Source: Tautonia plasticadhaerens (GTDB lineage Bacteria > Planctomycetota > Planctomycetia > Isosphaerales > Isosphaeraceae). Taken from it: 64,000 nt of DNA. Location of the stretch: the NCBI RefSeq assembly GCF_007752535.1, contig NZ_CP036426.1, positions 3,720,001 through 3,784,000 on the forward strand, in the 5' to 3' direction. The translations under genes were made by a program, and so were the position numbers. Shown in pieces: positions 17,939 through 26,527 of this stretch; position 1 is the stretch's first letter, and each line of letters begins with the position of its first letter. The notes under the pieces were generated by a model. That model was given only the letters and a program-made list of their open reading frames with translations. It did not search any database and was not told where the DNA came from.

Positions 17939-18064
17939 AACCGGGGCATTCAGGAGAGGTGCTCGTCGATGGACCGGTTCGCCCACTGTGGCAACGGCTT
18001 TACCGTCCTGTCGGGGGGCGATTGCTCCTTCGGGCTTCGATTTCGGGAGCTGTGGAGTACGAGC

Positions 18065-18904
18065 ATGGTGCGCATGGCCTGGACGTTCGCTGCGGTCGTC
18101 CTCCTCCCGATAGTGGGAAACGGGGAGGAGATCCCCGTCGACCTGGAGGACTGGATCGCGACCGCCCCGCCCGAGATCGATTCCGAACGCGGGGTTGCCG
18201 CAGAACAGGACATCGAGCACGAATGGGTCGTGCTGCTCCGCGACGGTCGCCCCCGGGTAGCCTTGCGGAACCAGGCGATCGAGGTCTTCGGGGGGCTTCC
18301 GTTCCGGATCGAGCCGGGCTCATCCCGCGACGGGCTGGCGGGCAGGCGATTCCGCGTCGAGGTCGCCGACGGCTGGGTCGTCGCGTTCAATGGCGGCGAA
18401 TTCGGGGCGGGGCTCTGGTGGTTCTCGGCCGACGGGACCGACCGATATCGGATCGCGGAGGCCTGGGTCGAGGGCTTCATCCGGACGGCGCCCGGCCTCT
18501 TCGCCCTGGAAGGGCTTGCTCACGGGGATGTCAACCGGGGGCGGCTCCTGCGGATCGCTCGCGAACCCGGGAGCCGCTGGAGTGCCGAGGAGATCGTCGA
18601 CCTGGGCCAATTGCCCCAGGCCGCCACGCTCGATACCGATGGGACGTTGCTCGTGGTGACTTTCGATCGGCTCCTCCGGGTCGATCCATCCCGGGCGGAG
18701 ATCGAGATCCTGCTCGACCAGGCCTTCTGGCACTGGCTGGATCCCAACTCGATCGTCGTTGCCCCGTCGGGTACGATCTGCCTGGGCATGCGGCATGGCG
18801 TTGCCAGGGTCGAGATGACGGCCGAAGGCCGTCGAGTCCGCTGGCTCCTGCCGAATCGAACGTTCGACGAGATGAAGCCGATCGTAGGGTTCAAGGAAGA
18901 GTAG
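18065..18904 (+). CDS. Exported protein of unknown function inserted in ABC transporter locus
   Basis: I take ATG 18065, preceded by GGAG, which puts the hydrophobic MVRMAWTFAAVVLLPIVGNG signal first (279 residues). A longer frame from 17969 adds 32 polar residues. The body has repeated beta-strand-like units (WVVLLRDGRPRVALRNQAIEVFGG, WVVAFNGGEFGAGLWWFSADG, LLRVDPSRAEIEILLDQAFWHW), suggesting a beta-propeller. The gene is visibly less GC-rich than its neighbours and uses more A/T-ending codons (GAT, TTG, GTA). That fits recent acquisition. It splits what is normally a two-gene ABC operon. Not recognised as a named family. Confidence 0.75.
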   Translation: MVRMAWTFAAVVLLPIVGNGEEIPVDLEDWIATAPPEIDSERGVAAEQDIEHEWVVLLRDGRPRVALRNQAIEVFGGLPFRIEPGSSRDGLAGRRFRVEVADGWVVAFNGGEFGAGLWWFSADGTDRYRIAEAWVEGFIRTAPGLFALEGLAHGDVNRGRLLRIAREPGSRWSAEEIVDLGQLPQAATLDTDGTLLVVTFDRLLRVDPSRAEIEILLDQAFWHWLDPNSIVVAPSGTICLGMRHGVARVEMTAEGRRVRWLLPNRTFDEMKPIVGFKEE

Positions 18905-19000
18905 GATCGGCCCTTGGATTGTCTCGATCGGACGGCAGATCCCGGCGTGCCCGGACGGAATCGCGTTCCCAACGCCCCCTCCCTCCCAGCGACCCTCACC

Positions 19001-20062
19001 ATGCCCCGCTCCTCCCTCTGGCAGCTCTACGTCGCCCGGCTCCGGGAGTTCTACCGGCAGCCGGCCCGGATCTTCTGGGTCTACGGCTTCCCGATCGTCC
19101 TGGCCGTGGTGCTGGGCCTGGCGTTCAACTCGGGGGGGGAGCCGGAGACGGTGGTCGTCGACGTCGTCGACTCGGGGGAGGCCCGGACGATCTTCGGCCT
19201 GCTCGGCGCCGCGGCGGCCCCCGAGGGGGGGAGGGTCGGGGTCGTCATGAACCTGATCGGGCCGGAGGAGGCGAGTTTGAGGCTCCAGCGGGGGCAGACG
19301 CCGCTGGTGGTCGAATCGACGGGCCCGGATGCGGTCGAATACCGATACGACCCGACCCGGCCCGAGGCGCTCGCCGCGCGGGCGGCGTTCGACGACGCCT
19401 ATCAGCGGGCCCTCGGCCGGGTGGACGTGGCCGAGACGACCGAGTCGATCGTCGACGACCCCGGCTCGCGCTACATCGACTTCCTCATCCCCGGCCTGAT
19501 CGGCGTGAACGCGATGGGGGGGGGGCTGTGGGGGGTCGGCTTCCTGCTCGTGAACTTCCGGATCGGCAAGCTGCTCAAGCGGTTCCAGGCCACGCCGATG
19601 CCCCGCCGCAACTTCCTGCTCGCCGTGCTCGGGGCGCGGCTGACCTTCCTGATCCCGGACCTGCTGATCCTGCTCAGCCTGGGCGTCTTCGGCTTCGGGA
19701 TGCCGGTCCGGGGGAACCTCGGGCTGGTGGTCCTGATGGACGTGGTCGGGGCCCTGGCGTTCGCGGGGATCGGGCTGCTGATCGCCAGCCGGGCGCAGAC
19801 GACGGAGACCGTCAGCGGGCTGATGAACCTGGTGATGATCCCGATGTGGCTCTTCTCGGGGGTCTTCTTCTCGTATGAACGGTTCCCCGACGCGATGCTG
19901 CCGTTCATCAAGCTCCTGCCGCTGACGCAGCTCGTCGACGGCCTACGACGGGTGGTCCTCGAAGGGGCCGGGATCCTGGAGGTCGGGCCGAACCTGATCG
20001 TCCTCGGCGCCTGGGCCGTCGCCAGCTTCCTGGTCGCCCTCCGGATCTTCCGGTGGAGCTGA
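19001..20062 (+). CDS. ABC-2 type transporter permease
   Basis: 353 residues with a short cytosolic start (LYVARLREFYRQPARIFWVYGFP), first helix (about 18-37, FPIVLAVVLGLAF), a large extracytoplasmic loop (about 40-165), then five helices after DFLIPGLIGVNAMGGGLWG, including PMPRRNFLLAVLGARL and the ABC-2 block TETVSGLMNLVMIPMWLFSGVFFSYERFP. The pattern is that of the DrrB/NodJ-like ABC2_membrane_3 family. ATG 19001 aligns with the family start. It works with the ATPase at 16907. The last 120 bases overlap, tail to tail, with the glycosyltransferase gene on the other strand. Confidence 0.9.
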   Translation: MPRSSLWQLYVARLREFYRQPARIFWVYGFPIVLAVVLGLAFNSGGEPETVVVDVVDSGEARTIFGLLGAAAAPEGGRVGVVMNLIGPEEASLRLQRGQTPLVVESTGPDAVEYRYDPTRPEALAARAAFDDAYQRALGRVDVAETTESIVDDPGSRYIDFLIPGLIGVNAMGGGLWGVGFLLVNFRIGKLLKRFQATPMPRRNFLLAVLGARLTFLIPDLLILLSLGVFGFGMPVRGNLGLVVLMDVVGALAFAGIGLLIASRAQTTETVSGLMNLVMIPMWLFSGVFFSYERFPDAMLPFIKLLPLTQLVDGLRRVVLEGAGILEVGPNLIVLGAWAVASFLVALRIFRWS

Positions 20063-20845
20063 CGGGGGGGCGTCGGGCGCCGGCCCGGTTTCGGGCACCG
20101 GCTCCCGGCGGATGACCGGCTTGCGGAAGACGTCGACGAAGTCCCCCCAGAAGCCGGGGGGGCCGTGCGAGTCGGGCAGGGGGGGCACGTCCTCCTCGTC
20201 CACGAGCTGGGCGAAGAAGGACGCCTTGGCCAGCAGCTCCACGTCGAGGAACCGGGAGGCCGATTGCGGGGGCAGCAGCTCCAGCGCCTCCCGGCGGTGC
20301 AGGCGGCAGGGGGAGTGCACGTCCTTCAGCGGGATCGCGAACAGCAGGGCCCAGGGCCACGCCGCCAGCCAGCGGAGGATCCGCCCCGGCAGCGACCTTC
20401 GACGGCGGCCGAGGACGTGGTCGCAGCGGTCGATCGCGTCGAGCAGGGGCCTCAGGTGGGCCTCGGTCCAGGGCTCGGTCGCCGAGGTGACGAGCACGAT
20501 CGGCAGGTCGGCGCCGTCGAGGGCCCGGGCCAGCCGATCGGCCCGGGACTCGTGCCGGTAGGGCTCGACCACCACCTTGATCGGCCGGCCCCGGCCGCCG
20601 AGCAGGCGCCGGAGGCCCTCGGCGACGGCCCCGGCCTTCGCCTCGTCCTCGGTGAGGACGACGGCCCAGATGCCGGCCGACTTCGGCAACGGGGCCCGGA
20701 TGGCGTGGGCGTCGAGCGGGTGGAGCGGCTCCCCGGGCGACTCCCCGGAGGGGGAGACGACCTCGGTCGCGGCGATCGTCGCCACGGCCCCGGCGTTGGT
20801 TTCGGCCCCGGCCTCGGCCTCGGGGGTCCTGGTCGAGGGGTCCAA
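19943..20845 (-). CDS. Family-2-like glycosyltransferase
   Basis: 300 residues from TTG 20845, four bases after the aminotransferase stop; GTG at 20785 is an alternative. The core (about 60-240) shows a GT-A pattern: AGIWAVVLTEDEAKAGAVAEGL, KVVVEPYRHESRADRL, a probable metal region TEAHLRPLLDAIDRCDHVLGRR, and KDVHSPCRLHRREAL. The last resembles the acceptor-site motif D-x-x-S/C-G-F/C-R-L-F-R-R-E in polyprenyl-phosphate glycosyltransferases. The final 55 residues are Pro/Asp/Glu-rich and read through the overlap with the ABC permease, so they may be non-functional. It is probably co-transcribed with the aminotransferase. Confidence 0.72.
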   Translation of the reverse strand: MDPSTRTPEAEAGAETNAGAVATIAATEVVSPSGESPGEPLHPLDAHAIRAPLPKSAGIWAVVLTEDEAKAGAVAEGLRRLLGGRGRPIKVVVEPYRHESRADRLARALDGADLPIVLVTSATEPWTEAHLRPLLDAIDRCDHVLGRRRRSLPGRILRWLAAWPWALLFAIPLKDVHSPCRLHRREALELLPPQSASRFLDVELLAKASFFAQLVDEEDVPPLPDSHGPPGFWGDFVDVFRKPVIRREPVPETGPAPDAPPSAPPEDPEGDQEAGDGPGAEDDQVRPDLQDPGPFEDHPS

Positions 20846-20849
20846 GGGC

Positions 20850-21770
20850 TCAGGCCCTCCCGAGGGTGGCGGACCCGGCGGGAAAGCCGGCCGGGGCCGG
20901 CTCCCGGCCCTCCCGGAACCGGGAGACCGCCTCGGCGAAGCCCTCGACGAGCCTCCGGGCGACCGGGCCGGGCGTGCCGTCGCCGATCGGGGCCTCGTCG
21001 ATCTGCGTGACGGGGACGATCTCCAGGGTCGTGCCGCTGAGCATCACCTCGTCGGCCCGCTTCAGGTCGTCGAGGGAGATCTCGGCCTCGGCGAAGGGGA
21101 GGCCCAGCGCCTCGGCCAGCGTCAGGAGGAACCCCCGGCTGGTGCCCGGCAGGATGCCCGGCCCCTCGGGGGTGCCTTCGAGCCGCCCGCCCCGGGCCCA
21201 CAACAGCGAGGAATGCGTCGCCTCGGTCACCATCCCGTGCCGGTCGACCAGCACAGCCTCCATGCAGCCGAGCCGGTGGGCCTCCTCGTTGGCGAGGACG
21301 TTGCCCAGCAGGTTGACCGACTTCACGTCGCAGCGCCGCCACCTCAGGTCGGGGCGGCTCACCAGCGGCACGCCGGCCTTCCGCAGCTCGGCGGTGGCCG
21401 CGTCGTCATACGGGCCGACGACGATCAGCTCCGTCGGCGGGGTGCCCGGCTCGGGGAAGCGGTGGCGTCGGGGGGCCACGCCCCGGCTGATCTGGATGTA
21501 GACCGTCCCCTCCCGGACCCCGCTCGCCGCGATCGTCTCGCGGATCCGGACGACCAGGGCGTCGAGGTCGACGCCCGAGATCTGCATCTCGCCCAGGCTG
21601 CGGCGGAGGCGGGCCAGGTGCTCGGCCTCCAACCACATCCGGCCGGAGTAGAGGCGCATGACCTCGTACACGGCGTCCCCGAAGAGGAAGCCTCGGTCCC
21701 AGATCGGGACCTTCGCCTCGGAGGCCGGCATCCGATCGCCGTTGAGGCAGGCCAGGGGCTCGATGGGCAT
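20850..21770 (-). CDS. dat: D-amino-acid aminotransferase (class IV)
   Basis: 306 residues. Fold-type IV PLP enzyme. The start (ACLNGDRMPASEAKVPIWDRGFLFGDAVYEV) and the lysine motif RCDVKSVNLLGNVLANEEA with Lys150 are characteristic of D-alanine/D-amino-acid aminotransferases and not of IlvE. VTEATHSSLLW (about 181-191) is the PLP-binding loop, and SGTTLEIVPVTQID is the second. It makes D-Glu and D-Ala, building blocks for peptidoglycan, from keto acids. Planctomycetes do have peptidoglycan, so the role fits. The ATG at 21770 matches the family start; a longer frame upstream is a shadow. The next gene is a glycosyltransferase-like protein, possibly also envelope-related. Confidence 0.88.
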   Translation of the reverse strand: MPIEPLACLNGDRMPASEAKVPIWDRGFLFGDAVYEVMRLYSGRMWLEAEHLARLRRSLGEMQISGVDLDALVVRIRETIAASGVREGTVYIQISRGVAPRRHRFPEPGTPPTELIVVGPYDDAATAELRKAGVPLVSRPDLRWRRCDVKSVNLLGNVLANEEAHRLGCMEAVLVDRHGMVTEATHSSLLWARGGRLEGTPEGPGILPGTSRGFLLTLAEALGLPFAEAEISLDDLKRADEVMLSGTTLEIVPVTQIDEAPIGDGTPGPVARRLVEGFAEAVSRFREGREPAPAGFPAGSATLGRA

Positions 21771-21958
21771 GGGGGCTCTCGAACGCTCGGGCGGGAGGAG
21801 TGGATGGGGTCGGTCCCGGTCAATCCCGCCCACGATACCCGCCGGGCGGGGGGCGGGGCAAGCGTCGCCGACGCCCCCCCGGCCGGGGCCGATCGCCCGG
21901 CGGATCCGGGACTCGCCTCGCCCGGCCCGGGGGCCGGCGACGCGTCCCCCGGCCCGGC

Positions 21959-22921
21959 TCAGGGGGCGGAGCCCGCGAGGGCCCGGGGGGCCGGCAGGAG
22001 GGGTCCCTCCAGGCGGTCGCCGAGCTTCTGCAGGGCGCGGATCTCCAGCTTCCGGGCCCATTCCCGGGTGATCCCCAGCCCCTGGGCGATCTGGCCGAGG
22101 CTCTGGGGCATCTCGTCGTCGAGGCCGAGGTGCCGGGAGATGATGGCCAACTCCCGCTCGTCGAGCCGGCCGAGCCGGCCCCGGAGCACGCCGGCCTGGT
22201 CCTGGGCCTCGACCGGGGCCTCGGGCCGCTCCTGGTCGGCGGCGGCCTCCTCCAGGGCCATCGACTCCTCGACCGAGCCCCCGGGCAGGAACTGGTGGGT
22301 CAGCAGCGCCTGCTCGACCATCTTGCGGCGGGACTCGTCGAGCCCGAGGGCCTCGGCCAGCTCGTCCCGGGTCGGCGGCCGACCGTGCCGGCGGAGGTGC
22401 TCCTGCTCGGCCCTGCGCCACTGCGTCAGCAGGCTGATCATGTAGCTGGGCAGCCGGATCGGGGCGCCGTCGATGTTCAGGGCGCGGCGGATCGACTCCT
22501 TGATCCAGTACGACGCGTAGGTGCAGAACCGCACGCCGACGCCCGGGTCGAACTGCCTCACCGCCCGGATCAGCCCGAGGTTCCCCTCGCCGATCAGGTC
22601 GTCGAAGTCCAGCCCCCGGCCGCGGAAGTGCTTCGCGATCGCGACGACCAGCCGGAGGTTGGCCCGGACGAAGCGGTGGAAGGCCTCGGTGTCCCCCCGG
22701 GCGACCGCCTCGGCCAGCGCCCGCTCCTGCTCGGCCGTCAGCAGCGGCTCGTCCCCGAGGTCCCGGCTGCAGAGGTCCCGGGACTCCGCCCGGCTTGGTT
22801 GCCCCTCCTTCCGGGGCGAGTGCCGCGGCGAGGGCCGGGGCGAACTCCGGGGGCTCGAGGTGCGGGGCCCCCGACGGTCCTGCCGCGCGGGGCGGCCCGA
22901 AACTCGGACGCTGTCGATCAT
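21959..22921 (-). CDS. RNA polymerase sigma-70 family factor (group 2/3, RpoD-like)
   Basis: 320 residues. The N-terminal 50 residues are Arg/Ser/Pro-rich and probably disordered. Region 2 (about 80-150) is well conserved: ANLRLVVAIAKHFRGRG, the core-binding DLIGEGNLGLIRAVRQFDPGVGVRFCTYASYWIKESIRRAL with the -10-reading helix. Region 3 follows (PTRDELAEALGL), then region 4 (about 245-300) with a helix-turn-helix ITREWARKLEIRALQKL, where the usual R-V-R-Q-I-E is W-A-R-K-L-E. Region 1.1 is absent, so it is not the main sigma factor. No anti-sigma gene is adjacent. Which promoters it reads is unknown. Confidence 0.9.
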   Translation of the reverse strand: MIDSVRVSGRPARQDRRGPRTSSPRSSPRPSPRHSPRKEGQPSRAESRDLCSRDLGDEPLLTAEQERALAEAVARGDTEAFHRFVRANLRLVVAIAKHFRGRGLDFDDLIGEGNLGLIRAVRQFDPGVGVRFCTYASYWIKESIRRALNIDGAPIRLPSYMISLLTQWRRAEQEHLRRHGRPPTRDELAEALGLDESRRKMVEQALLTHQFLPGGSVEESMALEEAAADQERPEAPVEAQDQAGVLRGRLGRLDERELAIISRHLGLDDEMPQSLGQIAQGLGITREWARKLEIRALQKLGDRLEGPLLPAPRALAGSAP

Positions 22922-23296
22922 GGTGGTTCGTCCTCGACCGGGGGTGGCCGCTACCGGGCCACCGCGTGACGTGGGTCGTCGGCCCGGGCCGGGTCGCCGG
23001 GCAGGAACGGCCGGGTCCTTCGGGGCGGGATTCGGCGTCGAATCCCCCTCGCCCTTCGGGCACTCGCCCCGGTCCCGTCGTCTTCCTCGGGGTCACCGAC
23101 CCGCGGGGAGGTTCGGGAGAGGCGTCGCGTGCCAAATTAGAGTGTCAAGGATCAGGGGGAGAGTCAAGCCAAAAATACGTCGATCCGGCGGATTTAATCC
23201 GTTTGCGGCGGATCTTGTCGGCCAGAAATGGCTTACGCCCCGCCGTCGGCCGGGCCGACGGCGGGGCGTACGGGGGAGGTGTCGAGGGCGATCCGC
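22922..23296 (-). promoter_or_regulatory. Upstream region of sigma factor gene with tandem CTTGAC repeats
   Basis: The stretch 23128-23230 is AT-richer than its surroundings. On the minus strand CTTGACTCTC (23160-23169 area) and CTTGACACTC (23140-23149 area) repeat with a 19-base period, followed by TCTAATTT. TTGACA is a perfect -35, but no well-spaced -10 follows it. TCTAAT lies 20 bases from the upstream TTGACT. I also see the palindrome GGATTTAATCC. This is probably the promoter/operator region of the sigma gene, with an exact promoter not settled. Confidence 0.4.
23234..23270 (-). terminator. Palindromic hairpin after the redoxin-like gene
   Basis: 18-base arms around a single central G (ACGCCCCGCCGTCGGCC and its complement) form a very GC-rich hairpin 26 bases past the stop of the minus-strand gene that ends at 23297. 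No U-run follows on either strand. Confidence 0.6.
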
Positions 23297-25285
23297 TTAT
23301 TCCTTCTTCGCGAGCGCCTCGTCGAGCTGGGCCTCGGCCTCGGCGGCCGAGCGGACGTCGCGGTCGACGACCGTGCCGGAGGGGTCGACGAGGATCATCG
23401 TCGGCAGGGAGATGATCCCGAACTCGTCGGCCAGCCGGCTTTCGAGGCCGCCCTGCTCGACGATCGTCGGCCAGGGGGACGCCTCGGCGAACGCCCGGGC
23501 CGACTCGTGGTCGCCGTCGAGGCTGACGCCGATGACCGCCAGTGCGTCCTTCTTGCGGTCGGCCAGCCGGGCCAGCTCGGGCAGCTCCCGCTGGGTCGGC
23601 TGCGACGAATTCGCGCCGAAGAGGATGAGCAGGTGCTTGCCCGTCATCGTCGAGGCGTCGACCGTCCGGCCGTCGGGGCCGGTGCCCGAGAGGGCGATCG
23701 GCTTGCCGACCGAGTCCAGGCGACGGAGGGCGCCGGCCCCCTTGCGGCCGAAGGAGGTGTCGGGGAACTCCCCGGCGAGCCGGGAGTAGACGGCCTTCGC
23801 CTCGTCCTCGGCGCCGTTGAACTCCTTGATGCTGGCGAGCTGGAAGAGGGCCTCGGGCACCTCGGCCGACTTGGGGTAGTCCTCCAGGAACGCCCCCAGC
23901 TCCTCGACCCACTGCGTCTGGGCCTCGACGAGGTTGTCGGGGTCCTTGGCGGCCCGGAGGCTGTACTCGGCCGGGATGAGGCGGAAGGCGGCGTAGGAGG
24001 CCAGCGGGCCGCCCCCCTTGACGAAGTCGTCGAGCGCCTTCTTGGTGGCCGGGCCGACCTGCGGGTCGCCGGTCTGATAGGCGGCGGCCAGGCTGTTGAT
24101 CGCCTCCTTCTCGTACTCGACGCGGTCGGCCTCGGGCGCCGCGACGATCACGGCCCGGAGCTTCCGGACCCGCTCGTAGTGGTACGAGGCGATCGCCTTC
24201 TGGTCCCCCTCGGCGAAGACGGCGACGGCCTGGGCGTCGAAGTCGGCCAGGGCCCGGAGGGCCTTCTCAAGCTCGGGGCTCACCTGGGAGGCCATCGCGC
24301 CGGAGGCGCCGCCTTCCCGGTAGAGCCAGGAGCGGATGCCTTCATAGGCGGCGATCACCTCGGCCTCGGAGGGATCCGGGTTGAACGCCCGGGGCAGCCC
24401 GACGAACTTCCAGGCCTCGCCGACGCGGACCAGTTCCGGCACCTGGAGGTAGGCCACCTTGCCCAGATCCCCCATCCCGTCGGGGGAACCGGCGAAGACG
24501 ACGGCGTTCTCGAACAGCAGCAGGTCGTCCTTCAGGCCGGCGGACGCGTCGGCGGGGATCAGGTGGGGCATGTCGGCGTCGAACCGCAGCCAGGCGGTCG
24601 AGTTGGTCCAGCCCCAGCCGCCGAGCTTCTTCGACAGCTCGTCGACGGCGGCCTTGCGGCCGGCGGCCTCTCCCCGGACCTGCTCCACCAGGCCCTTGGG
24701 CAGGCCGAGCCCGGCCAGCTCGTCGGCCGAGGCCATCACGGTGCCCAGCAGGGCGTGGTCGCCGAGCACCAGGGCGTCGACCAGCACCTTGCTCGCCTCC
24801 TGGGCCGAGAGCCGCCGCCAGGAGGCGATCTTGCCCCCCTCGATCACGGCGATCCGGGTGCCGGCGGTGTTCAGCCATCGGGACTCGTCGATCTTGCGGT
24901 CGTCGTCGTAGTCGACGTCCCGGTAGACCTCGAAGCCGTCCTTGTAGTAGCACCACTGGTCGATGTTGCGGTCGCCGCTCACGTCGAGGAAGCGGCGGAG
25001 GGTGCGGCCCTGGCCGTCCCGGATGACGACGGCCACCCCCTTCACCCCGGCGCCGGAGCGGCCGGCGGGGAGGACCTCGGAGGTGCAGGAGGAGATCTCG
25101 GCCGGGTCGGCCGGGGTGTCGTACTCGACCCCGCGCTGGACCGGGCGGTTCTCCTTCAGGATGTTCGCCACGTCGAGTTGCTGGGCCCTCGCCTCGCGGC
25201 CCGATCCCGGGCCGAGCAGAGCGACGGCGGCGGCGGCGAGGGCGGTCGCGGCGAGGGCCGCGGGCCGGGAACGGACGGCAGGCAT
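23297..25285 (-). CDS. Exported protein with degenerate C-terminal thioredoxin/TlpA-like domain
   Basis: 662 residues. I choose ATG 25285 because GGAG lies six bases upstream and a signal peptide follows (PAALAATALAAAAVALLGPG, cleaved near ARA-Q). The middle 450 residues are helical, with TPR-like units (SAEVPEALFQLASIKEFNGAEDEAKAVYSRLAGEF). The C-terminal 135 residues are a TlpA/AhpC-type domain: GTGPDGRTVDASTMTGKHLLILFGAN, GVSLDGDHESARAF and the cis-Pro loop SLPTMILVDPSG. The active site should read CGPC, but the sequence is Ser561-Gln-Pro-Thr564. It has the fold without the redox cysteines, so it cannot act as a thiol reductase. It may be a binding or scaffold protein. Exported to periplasm. 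Confidence 0.85.
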   Translation of the reverse strand: MPAVRSRPAALAATALAAAAVALLGPGSGREARAQQLDVANILKENRPVQRGVEYDTPADPAEISSCTSEVLPAGRSGAGVKGVAVVIRDGQGRTLRRFLDVSGDRNIDQWCYYKDGFEVYRDVDYDDDRKIDESRWLNTAGTRIAVIEGGKIASWRRLSAQEASKVLVDALVLGDHALLGTVMASADELAGLGLPKGLVEQVRGEAAGRKAAVDELSKKLGGWGWTNSTAWLRFDADMPHLIPADASAGLKDDLLLFENAVVFAGSPDGMGDLGKVAYLQVPELVRVGEAWKFVGLPRAFNPDPSEAEVIAAYEGIRSWLYREGGASGAMASQVSPELEKALRALADFDAQAVAVFAEGDQKAIASYHYERVRKLRAVIVAAPEADRVEYEKEAINSLAAAYQTGDPQVGPATKKALDDFVKGGGPLASYAAFRLIPAEYSLRAAKDPDNLVEAQTQWVEELGAFLEDYPKSAEVPEALFQLASIKEFNGAEDEAKAVYSRLAGEFPDTSFGRKGAGALRRLDSVGKPIALSGTGPDGRTVDASTMTGKHLLILFGANSSQPTQRELPELARLADRKKDALAVIGVSLDGDHESARAFAEASPWPTIVEQGGLESRLADEFGIISLPTMILVDPSGTVVDRDVRSAAEAEAQLDEALAKKE

Positions 25286-25863
25286 CGGCATCTCCATCAT
25301 CCTCTGGCCCCGTTCGAGCGGCGATCCGATCCGCTCGGCTTCCACTTCCACTGATCCGGTCGATCGCTCGTCCGAACGATCCCCCGACGCCGGCCCCGCC
25401 GGGGCGCCTCCCTCGGGGCCGTTCCGTTCTCCGGGCCCCGGCGTCCCCCCGATCGCCCCCGGCCTCGATCGGCCTCCGGCGACGGGATGACCGGCATCTC
25501 CATCCTCTCGTTCGTTCGGCACCCCGGGGCGTCCGGGTCAAGCCGCCCGCCCCCCGACTCCGGTCGGTCGTGCCGGTCGTGCGGGATGCCCGCCCTGTCC
25601 CGGCGTCCCCGGGCGATCCGGTCGCCCTCCGCCTCGGGGTCCTCCCCTGAGCAATCGCCGTTCCCGGGCGTCCCGCGGTCGGGGCCGGGGAGCCGCCCCG
25701 ATCCGCACAAGTCCAGGCGGTCAAACGAGATTCGGTCGGGGTCGGGAGGACGATTCTCGGGGCGAGGCCCGGCCCCCGGCGAGGCCGGGGTTGCTGGCCC
25801 GCCGAGGCGCGATGTAAATCCGACAGGTCGAGCCCGCTCGCCGCCCCCGACGTGCCTCCCGCC
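25286..25863. other. Long intergenic region, one hairpin, no gene seen
   Basis: 578 bases between two minus-strand genes. Near the stop of the upstream gene a hairpin CCCCGGC-GAG-GCCGGGG (25774-25790) could end that operon. The rest must hold the promoter of the redoxin-like gene, but I find no convincing box pair. Open frames in the region have shadow-like Arg/Pro composition. Confidence 0.45.
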
Positions 25864-26460
25864 CTACGAGATCGGCCGGGGCGTCGGCAAGGGGGGGTGG
25901 CGGGCGAGGAGGTCGTCGGCCGAGAGCGGGTCGACGGGCCGGAACAGCCGGGCGGCGATCCGGTGGGAGCCCAGGGCGCATTCCTTCTCCAGGACGTAAT
26001 AGCGGTTGTAGTCCTCGATCCTCCGATTGACCGGCCCCAGGTCCAGCTCCTCGACGAACCGGGCCCAGCGCCGGTTGAACCGCTCGACGCTGGCGGCCAG
26101 GTCCCGGGCGACGGCCCGACGCCTCCGGCCCGGGGCGGGCTGGTCGGCCCACCGGGGGGGCTCCTTCGAGCCGCTGAGCGTCCAGAGGTCGGCCACCGGG
26201 CCGTCGAAAGCGTCCGACCAGTCGTCCTGCCCGGTCGCCACGGCGGCCCATTGCCGGAGACGGAGGTGGACGAACTCTAGCATCCCCGCCCTCGCGGCCG
26301 AGCATCGGCCGTGCAGGCGGGAGAGCGACGACTCCAGGTCCTGCCCCCTCCGGGCGAAGGACGGGGCGTCGAACAGGCCGAGCATCTGCCGGATCTCGGT
26401 CTCCACCGAGGCCAGCGAGGCGGCCTCCTCCTCGTCGGGCTCGGCGTCGGGGGCGGTCAT
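25864..26460 (-). CDS. Hypothetical helical protein, 198 aa
   Basis: Soluble, helix-rich protein with an acidic start (PDAEPDEEEAASLASVETEIRQML) and many Arg/Trp (RLHGRCSAARAGMLEFVHLRLRQWA, RWARFVEELDLGPVNRRIEDYNRYYVLEKEC). No signal or membrane segment. The ordered charged/hydrophobic spacing suggests a helical bundle or coiled coil. Last gene of a likely four-gene minus-strand operon (27906, 27239, 26528, 25864) with gaps of 43, 33 and 67 bases. Family not recognised. Confidence 0.7.
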   Translation of the reverse strand: MTAPDAEPDEEEAASLASVETEIRQMLGLFDAPSFARRGQDLESSLSRLHGRCSAARAGMLEFVHLRLRQWAAVATGQDDWSDAFDGPVADLWTLSGSKEPPRWADQPAPGRRRRAVARDLAASVERFNRRWARFVEELDLGPVNRRIEDYNRYYVLEKECALGSHRIAARLFRPVDPLSADDLLARHPPLPTPRPIS

Positions 26461-26527
26461 GGGGCAGGCTCAATCGGAGGGCGAACGATGGAGGTCCGGG
26501 CGTCTGGGACGTGGATCGGGCGCGTGG

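Noticed and set aside
16783-19878. A plus-strand open frame of 1031 codons across the ABC transporter locus
   Set aside because: Arg/Gly/Pro-rich shadow in a different frame of the ATPase, inserted gene and permease, which have clear motifs and Shine-Dalgarno sites.
23301-23420. The redoxin-like gene as a pseudogene because its cysteines are missing
   Set aside because: The frame is intact over 662 codons with normal codon use and conserved fold motifs, so loss of the Cys looks tolerated or selected.
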